The translations under genes and the position numbers were made by a program. Under the pieces are notes generated by a model that saw only the letters and a list, made by a program, of their open reading frames with translations, did no database searches and was not told the DNA's origin. Shown one piece after another: positions 1 through 4,787 of a stretch of 5,733 nt of DNA (within the stretch, counting starts at the first letter, position 1; each line of letters opens with the position of its first letter). The stretch comes from Angelakisella sp. (lineage in GTDB: Bacteria; Bacillota; Clostridia; Oscillospirales; Ruminococcaceae): NCBI GenBank assembly GCA_022795575.1, contig JAAWGY010000174.1, positions 1-5,733 of the forward strand, read 5' to 3'.

Positions 1-192
1 ACCCAAAATGCGCCCGCCTCCAGCGCCTGCGGCGCGCGGCGGGCTGTTTTGGGGAGAAAGCGGCTACTCCTAACCCCGGCCGCGGTTTGCGCTTCCTGGT
101 CAGTCGGGAGGAAACCTGCGATTGGCCCCATCCTCACCCCTGCGCTGCTGGTTTTGGACCGCGGCCTGACGGCCTGATAGAACGGCAGGGCC
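1..192 (-). repeat. Module X' (left inverted copy of module X)
   Basis: This non-coding stretch, read on the minus strand, aligns with 3274-3477 at roughly 80% by eye, with several small indels. The best conserved parts are the outer hairpin, the block around GCAAACCGCGGCCGG (complement at 76-90), GTGAGGATGGGG and GCCGTCAGGCCGCGG. Its outer end (2-53) is a long imperfect hairpin: CCCAAAA pairs with TTTTGGG, GCCCGCC with GGCGGGC, and GCGCC with GGCGC around a TGC loop. The apparent ORFs here are translations of repeat sequence without a plausible start. The module may continue left of the window. Confidence 0.8.
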
Positions 193-200
193 CACAAGCC

Positions 201-363
201 TTACTGTAAATCGTTCCTCCAAAGGGCTGCGAAGCAGCCCCACGGCCAACCGCCGAAGGCGGCTCTTGGGCCGGCCTCCCCTGAAAGGGGAGGTGTCGCC
301 CGCAGGCGACGGAGAGGTCGGCCCCCGCAGGGGCCGCTCCCCTGGTAAACACCGGCCAAAGCC
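201..363 (+). repeat. T unit, copy 1
   Basis: This is the first of two tandem units spaced 159 bases apart (CGTTCC at 212 and again at 371). It is a string of short perfect hairpins: GGGCTGC/GCAGCCC with loop GAA (224-240), CCGCC/GGCGG with loop GAA (250-262), CCTCCCCT/AGGGGAGG with loop GAA (275-293), GTCGCC/GGCGAC with loop CGCA (295-310), and a GGCCCC/GGGGCC hairpin near 320-335. No gene is credible here. ORFs across the unit exist in several frames only because the sequence is GC-rich and has few stops. I recall similar strings from intergenic regions of gut Oscillospiraceae, but could not search. Confidence 0.85.
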
Positions 364-530
364 CGCAAACCGTTCCCCCAAAGGGCTGCGAAGCAGCCCC
401 TACGGCCAACCGCCGAAGGCGGCACTTAGGCCGGCCTCCCCTGAAAGGGGTGGTTGCCCGTAGGGCACGTTCCCGAAGGGATGCCCGCAGGCGACGGAGG
501 GGTTCCCCCCGCAGGGGCCGTTCCCTTTGG
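364..530 (+). repeat. T unit, copy 2
   Basis: This is the tandem second copy of the T unit. It matches copy 1 closely through the GGGCTGC-GAA-GCAGCCC (383-399) and CCGCC-GAA-GGCGG hairpins and the CTCCCCTGAAAGGGG block. It then carries extra mini-hairpins, GCCC-GTA-GGGC near 456-466 and TCCC-GAA-GGGA near 471-481, before rejoining at GCCCGCAGGCGACGG. Its right end, with CCCTTTGG directly before CACAAGCC, is shared with the inverted copy at 5625-5733. It is therefore closer to that copy than to copy 1 at this end. Confidence 0.85.
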
Positions 531-658
531 CACAAGCCCCGCCTGTGTTATAGCCGTCCTGGGGCCTTTCGCTCCTGCGGGAGCGACCAGGGCGCTGCCC
601 TGGACCTGCAAGCCTTTGAAAAGGCTTGACCGAAACTTTTGGCGCCCTGCGGGCCTTT
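531..658 (-). repeat. Module K' (inverted copy of module K)
   Basis: This 128-base module, read on the minus strand, is the counterpart of 3146-3273, which is exactly the same length. By hand alignment 106 of the 111 bases at 548-658 match 3146-3256. The remaining part, next to the octamer, is more divergent. It contains GCCC/GGGC (644-654), the palindrome around TTTGAAAAGGCTTG (609-628), CCAGGGC/GCCCTGG (587-603) and CGCTCC/GGAGCG (570-585). It ends about 150 bases upstream of clpC. Confidence 0.88.
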
Positions 659-691
659 GCGGGCAGGTTGCTTCGTCATGGCATCCCCCCA

Positions 692-817
692 ATGCCAAAG
701 CTCCTGTATAGAAAAACCCCGGCCGTCCAATGCTATACCCAAGAGCCTGCTTACCCGCAGGTCATCCAATACCGCCTCATCGGCGGAAACTGGACGGGAG
801 AGCTGATCCATGTATAA
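692..817 (+). CDS. Possible 41-residue upstream ORF overlapping the clpC start
   Basis: This is an uncharacterised small ORF of 41 codons, beginning MPKLLYRKTPAV and ending TGELIHV. I recognise no family. Its TAA stop (815-817) lies inside the clpC start region: ATGTATAA overlaps the two genes by eight bases, an arrangement typical of translational coupling. It occupies most of the only non-repeat sequence between K' and clpC, and its composition is protein-like, with no low-complexity runs. Against it, the ATG follows a C-run with no Shine-Dalgarno sequence. The frame is also open upstream into K' (back to about 626), so chance is possible. If real it may be a leader peptide for clpC. If not, the stretch is simply the clpC leader. 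Confidence 0.3.
   Translation: MPKLLYRKTPAVQCYTQEPAYPQVIQYRLIGGNWTGELIHV
731..739 (+). promoter_or_regulatory. Weak extended -10 candidate upstream of clpC
   Basis: TGCTATACC fits an extended -10 (TG, one base, then TATACC), but no recognisable -35 lies 16-18 bases upstream. Transcription from it would give a leader of about 65 bases holding two small hairpins (CCTGC/GCAGG at 746-761 and CCGCC/GGCGG at 772-786) just ahead of a partial ribosome site, GGGAG at 796-800, nine bases before the clpC ATG. No CIRCE element is visible. An alternative -10, TATAGA at 707-712, also lacks a -35. Confidence 0.2.
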
Positions 818-3128
818 GTTTACCGGTTTTACCACAAAAGCCAATAACGCCATCAATTTCGCCGTCCTCTCAGCGGAGGAAATGGGCCATACCTATGTGG
901 GAAGTGAACACCTCCTCCTCGGCCTCCTCCGGGAAAGCACCGGCGTTGCCGCTATGCTCCTAACCCAAAAGGGCCTCATCTATGAGGAGCTTTGGAAAAC
1001 CATCCTGGATTTGGTGGGCAAAGGCGACCTCACCGCCCTTTCCCCCACCGATTTTTCTACCCGCTGCCGCCGGATTCTGGAAAACGCCCTCATGGAGCTG
1101 AAGCTCTCCGGCCAAACACTGGCCGGCACCGAGCATATCCTCCTGGCCCTCCTCCATGAGCCGGACAGCACCGCCATGAAAACCATGACCGCCCGCCGCC
1201 TGGATTGTACTTCCCTGGAAAAGGTGCTCCGGGGGATGGTCATCACCGACCTGGGCGAGCTGGCCCCGGACCGCCTCCGCTCCCGCCAGCCCAAAACCTC
1301 GCCCCGCCCCCAGCCCCGTACCAATAATCTGGATAAGTTTGGCCGGGATCTCACCGAGCTGGCCCGGGCCGGACGGCTGGATCCCGTTATCGGCCGGGAA
1401 AAGGAGATCCAGCGGGTGATCCAGATCCTCTCCCGCCGCACCAAAAACAACCCCTGCCTCATCGGGGAAACCGGCGTGGGCAAAACCGCCATTGTGGAGG
1501 GCCTGGCCCAGCGCATCGCCGCCGGCACCGTCCCCGGGGACCTCTGCGCCTGCCGGGTGGTAAGCCTGGATATGACCTCCATGGTGGCCGGCACCAAGTA
1601 CCGGGGGGATTTTGAGGAGCGGATCCGGGCCACCATTGAGGAGGTGCTGGCCGCAGGCAACATCATCCTTTTTATCGACGAGCTCCACAATATTATGGGC
1701 ATCGGGGCGGCGGAGGGTGCGGTGGATGCCGCCAACCTCCTTAAACCCCAGCTGGCCCGGGGGGAGCTCCAGCTCATCGGCGCCACCACCGTGGCCGAGT
1801 TCCGCCGCACCATCGAAAAGGATGGCGCGCTGGAGCGCCGCTTCCAGAGCGTCATGGTGGAGGAGCCCACCCCCGCCGACGCCGAGGTCATCCTCCGGGG
1901 GCTGCGGGAGCGGTACGAGCGCCACCACGGTATCCGCATCACCGACGAGGGGATCCACAGCGCCGTGGCCCTCTCCCAGCGCTACCTTACCGACCGGTTT
2001 TTGCCGGATAAGGCCATCGACCTCATCGACGAGGCCGCCTCCCGGCTGCGGCTGCGGATGCTGGAGGCCCCGGGGGAGGGGCCCCTCCAGGTGGACCGGC
2101 AGGCGGTGGCTTCGGTCATCGCCCAGTCCACCGGTATCCGGGTGGAGCAGATGGAGCGGCGGGAGGCGGAGCGGTACCTGGACCTGGAGGAGCAGCTCCA
2201 CCGCACCATGGTTGGCCAGGAGGAGGCGGTGCGGCTGGTGGCCCGGGCCATCCGCCGCAGCCGGGTGGGGCTGGGGGATCCCCGGCGGCCGGTGGGCTCC
2301 TTCCTCTTCCTGGGGCCCACCGGGGTGGGCAAAACCCACCTTTGCCGCTCCCTGGCCCACAGCCTCTTTGGGGATGGGGAGGGGATCATCAAGCTGGATA
2401 TGTCCGAATACATGGAAAAGCACAGCGTCAGCAAGCTGATTGGGGCGCCGCCGGGATACCTGGGCTGCGACGAGGGGGGGCAGCTTACCGGGCGGATCCG
2501 CAAAAAGCCAAACTCGGTGGTGCTGTTTGACGAGGTGGAGAAGGCCCACCCCGACGTGATGAACCTGCTGTTACAGCTGCTGGAGGACGGGGAGCTTACC
2601 GATTCCCAGGGGAGGAAGGCCAACTTTAGGAACGCGGTGGTGATTATGACCTCCAACGTGGGGGCCAGCTTTATTACCCAGCAGCACAGCTTGGGGTTTT
2701 CTCCGGCGGGGGAGGCAGCGGAGGGGGGGCGTCCGGGGTATTACCGGGACGTGATGGCCCAGGTGAAGCGGAGCTTTTCGCCGGAGCTGCTGAACCGCAT
2801 TGACGAGACGGTTATTTTCCGGCGGCTTACTGACGGGCAGCTGGAGGAGATTGCGGGGCTGCTGCTGGGGCAGGTAGCGGAGCGGCTGGCGGGGATGGAG
2901 ATTGAGATGGAGCACACGCCGGCGTTGGCCCAGGCCATTGCGGGGCAGGCCAGCGGGAGCAGCTATGGGGCGCGGCCGATGCGCCGGGCGTTGCGGGAGA
3001 TGGTGGAGGATCCGTTAGCGGAGCGTTTGCTTCGGCAGGAGCTGCCGCCGGGGTCGGCTATCCGGTGCGACGTGCTGGAGGGGGCGATGGTAATTCTGCA
3101 AGCGGTACCCAGCCGGGTGGTGAAATAG
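810..3128 (+). CDS. clpC: ClpC-type AAA+ unfoldase lacking the M domain
   Basis: This is an ATP-driven Hsp100 unfoldase expected to feed substrates to ClpP in the cytoplasm. At 772 residues it is shorter than B. subtilis ClpC (about 810). It has an N domain with two Clp repeats (about 1-145; EH motifs with E33 and E108), a proline/arginine-rich linker (about 150-175), and D1 with Walker A GETGVGKT (219-226), Walker B FIDEL (288-292), pore KYRG (263-266) and LERRF arginine fingers (341-345). D2 has Walker A GPTGVGKT (502-509), pore GYLG (549-552), Walker B LFDEV (572-576), ClpP-docking LGF (628-630) and sensor-2 GAR (720-722). Between D1 and D2 the coiled-coil M domain with its UVR motif is almost gone: only about 16 residues separate LRLR (413-416) from VASVIAQSTGI. 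D1 Walker A has threonine where most ClpC proteins have proline. The start aligns with known ClpC N-termini; the ribosome site is only partial. It stands alone, without ctsR-mcsA-mcsB. It could be a second paralogue beside a canonical clpC elsewhere. Confidence 0.95.
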   Translation: MYKFTGFTTKANNAINFAVLSAEEMGHTYVGSEHLLLGLLRESTGVAAMLLTQKGLIYEELWKTILDLVGKGDLTALSPTDFSTRCRRILENALMELKLSGQTLAGTEHILLALLHEPDSTAMKTMTARRLDCTSLEKVLRGMVITDLGELAPDRLRSRQPKTSPRPQPRTNNLDKFGRDLTELARAGRLDPVIGREKEIQRVIQILSRRTKNNPCLIGETGVGKTAIVEGLAQRIAAGTVPGDLCACRVVSLDMTSMVAGTKYRGDFEERIRATIEEVLAAGNIILFIDELHNIMGIGAAEGAVDAANLLKPQLARGELQLIGATTVAEFRRTIEKDGALERRFQSVMVEEPTPADAEVILRGLRERYERHHGIRITDEGIHSAVALSQRYLTDRFLPDKAIDLIDEAASRLRLRMLEAPGEGPLQVDRQAVASVIAQSTGIRVEQMERREAERYLDLEEQLHRTMVGQEEAVRLVARAIRRSRVGLGDPRRPVGSFLFLGPTGVGKTHLCRSLAHSLFGDGEGIIKLDMSEYMEKHSVSKLIGAPPGYLGCDEGGQLTGRIRKKPNSVVLFDEVEKAHPDVMNLLLQLLEDGELTDSQGRKANFRNAVVIMTSNVGASFITQQHSLGFSPAGEAAEGGRPGYYRDVMAQVKRSFSPELLNRIDETVIFRRLTDGQLEEIAGLLLGQVAERLAGMEIEMEHTPALAQAIAGQASGSSYGARPMRRALREMVEDPLAERLLRQELPPGSAIRCDVLEGAMVILQAVPSRVVK

Positions 3129-3145
3129 AGCAGCAGCTTTCCCAT

Positions 3146-3273
3146 AAAGGCCCGCAGGGCGATAAAAGTTTCGGTCAAGCCTTTTCAAAGGCTTGCGGGT
3201 CCAGGGCAGCGCCCTGGTCGCTCCCGCAGGAGCGAAACTCCCCAGGACGGCTATAATAACGGCAGGGCTTGTG
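3146..3273 (+). repeat. Module K, immediately downstream of clpC
   Basis: This 128-base non-coding module starts 17 bases after the clpC stop. It holds four hairpins in a row: GCCC/GGGC with loop GCA (3150-3160), the near-perfect palindrome CAAGCCTTT/AAAGGCTTG (3176-3195), CCAGGGC/GCCCTGG with loop AGC (3201-3217) and CGCTCC/GGAGCG with loop CGCA (3219-3234). It ends in the octamer GGCTTGTG. None of the hairpins has a following T-run, so it does not look like a standard terminator, though it could protect the clpC mRNA 3' end. Copies lie at 531-658 (inverted) and 5496-5624. Confidence 0.88.
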
Positions 3274-3296
3274 TTTTTGGCGCAGGCCCTGCCGTT
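3258..3296. repeat. Perfect 11-bp hairpin across the K-X junction
   Basis: AACGGCAGGGC (3258-3268) pairs perfectly with GCCCTGCCGTT (3286-3296) around a 17-base loop that contains most of the octamer. The left-hand locus keeps one arm (AACGGCAGGGC at 181-191), while the other arm has diverged beyond the T units. There is no T-run on either side, so termination is not supported. Confidence 0.7.
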
Positions 3297-3477
3297 CTGT
3301 TGTAGGCCGTCAGGCCGCGGTTTTGGGCAGCGGCTTTTGGGTGAGGATGGGGGCTATTGCGGGTTGGTAGCCGCCTGACGGGGAAGCGCAAACCGCGGCC
3401 GGGGTTAGGAGTAGGGCATTTCTCCCCAAAACAGCCCGCCGCGCGCCAAAGGCGCTGGAGGCGGGCGCATTTTGGGT
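3274..3477 (+). repeat. Module X (right copy)
   Basis: This non-coding module is the inverted partner of 1-192, conserved over about 190-200 bases with small indels. Its outer end (3425-3476) is the same long hairpin as at 2-53: CCCAAAA with TTTTGGG, GCCCGCC with GGCGGGC, GCGCC with GGCGC. The apical loop here is AAA instead of TGC, so the loop changes while the stem is kept. I see no gene in it. The outermost base pair matches position 1, so the true edge of the left copy may lie outside the window. Confidence 0.82.
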
Positions 3478-3485
3478 TCACCGGC

Positions 3486-3520
3486 CTAAAAGCCCCGCCC
3501 AAGCAACGCCCGGGCGGGGC
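3486..3520 (-). terminator. Rho-independent terminator of the thiN-Nudix operon
   Basis: On the minus strand GCCCCGCCC pairs with GGGCGGGGC (3512-3520 with 3492-3500) around an 11-base loop, followed by TTTTAG (3491-3486). It begins 12 bases after the Nudix stop codon. The nine-pair GC stem and short T-run fit intrinsic termination for the minus strand. On the plus strand the hairpin is followed by ACAAACTACC, so it is a poor terminator for clpC transcripts. Confidence 0.8.
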
Positions 3521-3532
3521 ACAAACTACCTT

Positions 3533-4153
3533 TTAGTCAAAGATTGTCACCCAATGCTCCGCATGGTAGGCATCAAAGCAGATGGCAACCTGTTCCCGTG
3601 TCGTCTTCTCCTCCGCCAGGGGCGGAAGGGCCGTTAGGGGGAAGTAGCCGCTGGCGGTGGTCTCGGTGTTGCCGGCGAAGGCACCCCCCAGAGCGGTGCA
3701 AAGGACAAACACCTTGCATATCTTCCAGGCATAGACCTGGGGGTTGTGCTTCTCCCGGTCCAGGATGGCAATAATGCGCTCGGCCCGGGACTCCAGGCCG
3801 GCCTCCTCCCGAACCTCCTTGACCGCGTTTTCCCCCACCGAAAGGCCGGCGTCCACCCATCCACCGGGGAGGGCCCAAAGGCCATCCAGCTCCTGTACCA
3901 GCAGGATCTCCTCCCCCCGGAAGATGGCCGCCCGGGTGTCCAGCTTGGGGGTCTGGTAGCCGCTCTCGCTACAAAAGAGCTGCCGGACCTTCTCCGGGGA
4001 GATGTCGGTTTTGTGGCAGATCATCTCGGCGGCAATGTCCCGGATGCGCTGGTACCGCTCCCGGTCGAAGACATCCCGGCCATAGTGGAGCCCTGCCTGG
4101 GCGATGGCCTGGAGCTCCACCGCCCAGTCCAGCCACTGCTCGCTGTGATCCAT
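3533..4153 (-). CDS. Nudix hydrolase with Nudix_N_2-type N-terminal domain (YjhB-like)
   Basis: This 206-residue cytoplasmic enzyme is expected to hydrolyse a nucleoside or other diphosphate linked to another moiety; the substrate is unknown. Residues 1-65 are helical and match the N-terminal extension of YjhB-like proteins (EQWLDWAVELQAIAQAGL; YQRIRDIAAEM). The Nudix fold covers about 70-200, with LPGGWVDAG at 95-103 and the core box KEVREEAGL at 112-120, giving metal-binding candidates E113, E116 and E117. The usual first glutamate of the box is L104, a position I recall as variable in this subfamily, and the arginine of REU is K112. The ATG is set by GGAGGGAGGT at 4161-4170, seven bases upstream. 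It is the last gene of the operon, 65 bases after the stop of the preceding gene and followed by a terminator. Family membership is firm; ADP-ribose and thiamine diphosphate derivatives are only guesses as substrate. Confidence 0.92.
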   Translation of the reverse strand: MDHSEQWLDWAVELQAIAQAGLHYGRDVFDRERYQRIRDIAAEMICHKTDISPEKVRQLFCSESGYQTPKLDTRAAIFRGEEILLVQELDGLWALPGGWVDAGLSVGENAVKEVREEAGLESRAERIIAILDREKHNPQVYAWKICKVFVLCTALGGAFAGNTETTASGYFPLTALPPLAEEKTTREQVAICFDAYHAEHWVTIFD

Positions 4154-4218
4154 GGCTTGTACCTCCCTCCATCAAGCGCCAACCGCAACGGTGTAGCAGC
4201 GGTGATGTCCTTGCCGGA

Positions 4219-4773
4219 TCACGGCTTCTCCTTGGTGTACTTTTGGTAAACCCGCAGGTAGTTCCCTCCAAAGGAGACGGTGAGCAGGTCCTCGTAGGGG
4301 ATGACCGCCGGCTCCTTGGTCCATTGGCCGTCGGCCCCCACCGGCCGGAGGGTCAGGTGGTTTTCCTCCAGGGAGAGGATACGCCCCACGTAGAAGCAAA
4401 GCTCCCCCTCCCCATCGGCGCATTCGGCGATGCACCAGCCGCCGAAGCCCCGGAGGATGCCCTGGGCCAGCTCCTTCCAGTCCCGGCAGCCCCGGACGCC
4501 TTGGGGGGAACGGCAGGCATCGTAGAGGCCCTCGCCCTTCATCACCCGGCGGATAAAATCGTTGTCGTCGTACTGCTCCAGGCCGGAGATCTGGTGGGCG
4601 GCGATGGCGATGTAGCCGTCCAGGGAAAAATCCCGCTCCCGGGCCAGTACGGCCATCCCGGGGCCGGTGAGCACCGGTATTCCGCTCCAGCTGTCGCCGG
4701 TATCGTCCCGGTAGACGGCCATCATCTGCTTGGCCTGGGCGGCGGCTTGCAGGGCCGCGATAACCTCGTTCAT
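4219..4773 (-). CDS. Uncharacterised 184-residue protein, possibly two beta-barrel repeats
   Basis: I do not recognise a named family. The protein is soluble, without a signal peptide or membrane segment. After a short alanine-rich helix (1-16), two segments look alike: about 17-78 (WSGIPVL, then LDGYIAIAAHQISGLEQYDDND) and about 124-178 (YVGRILSLEENHLTLRPV, then IPYEDLLTVSFGGNYLRVY). Each reads as short strands ending in a segment of the form I/L-x2-hydrophobic-x2-aromatic, as in SH3-like or Sm-like barrels. Between them, about 84-120 contain three cysteines (87, 96, 114) and the cluster GFGGWC. The start follows an ideal ribosome site, GAAGGAGGTC at 4780-4789, which overlaps the thiN stop; only 14 bases separate the genes, so they are surely co-transcribed. 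The gene could be a regulator or binding protein, but the sequence gives no catalytic motif. Confidence 0.88.
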   Translation of the reverse strand: MNEVIAALQAAAQAKQMMAVYRDDTGDSWSGIPVLTGPGMAVLARERDFSLDGYIAIAAHQISGLEQYDDNDFIRRVMKGEGLYDACRSPQGVRGCRDWKELAQGILRGFGGWCIAECADGEGELCFYVGRILSLEENHLTLRPVGADGQWTKEPAVIPYEDLLTVSFGGNYLRVYQKYTKEKP

Positions 4774-4787
4774 GTATAGACCTCCTT

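Larger units (their letters stand above)
193..538. mobile_element. Candidate insertion of a T-unit array, bracketed by CACAAGCC octamers
   Basis: The 330 bases at 201-530 (T1 plus T2) lie between two direct copies of CACAAGCC (193-200 and 531-538). In the right-hand K-X arrangement at 3146-3477 a single complementary octamer (3266-3273) joins K directly to X with no T unit. The comparison resembles a filled and an empty target site with an 8-bp duplication. Short inverted ends are present, CCAAAGGG at 219-226 and CCCTTTGG at 523-530. The right one abuts the octamer, while the left one is 18 bases inside it. No transposase is encoded, so at most this is a MITE-like passenger. The alternative is that the octamer is simply a conserved module edge. 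Confidence 0.42.

Noticed and set aside
201..530. CRISPR-like array
   Set aside because: There are only two units of about 159 bases, nearly identical throughout, with no short repeats alternating with unique spacers.
100..535. Overlapping open frames on both strands in the left repeat block
   Set aside because: They follow the hairpin repeats, share the same peptide strings between tandem units, and have no ribosome sites.
1612..2439. 275-codon open frame on the plus strand inside clpC
   Set aside because: It is an out-of-frame shadow dominated by S, P, W, G and R, lying wholly inside the conserved ClpC frame.
960..2549. 529-codon open frame on the minus strand across clpC
   Set aside because: It is the antisense shadow of clpC in GC-rich DNA. 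The translation is low-complexity (runs of P, G, H, L) with no family, while the plus strand encodes intact ClpC motifs throughout.
3173..3189. CtsR-like heptad pair GGTCAAG-CCT-TTTCAAA, also inverted at 615-631 upstream of clpC
   Set aside because: It resembles the CtsR operator but is part of the K palindrome in every copy, including the one upstream of thiN, and the second heptad is a poor match. Not supported as a clpC-specific operator without a ctsR gene in view.
3146..3234. Module K as an intrinsic terminator for clpC
   Set aside because: It has several strong stems, but none is followed by a T-run on the plus strand. An RNA 3'-end role remains possible but is not shown.
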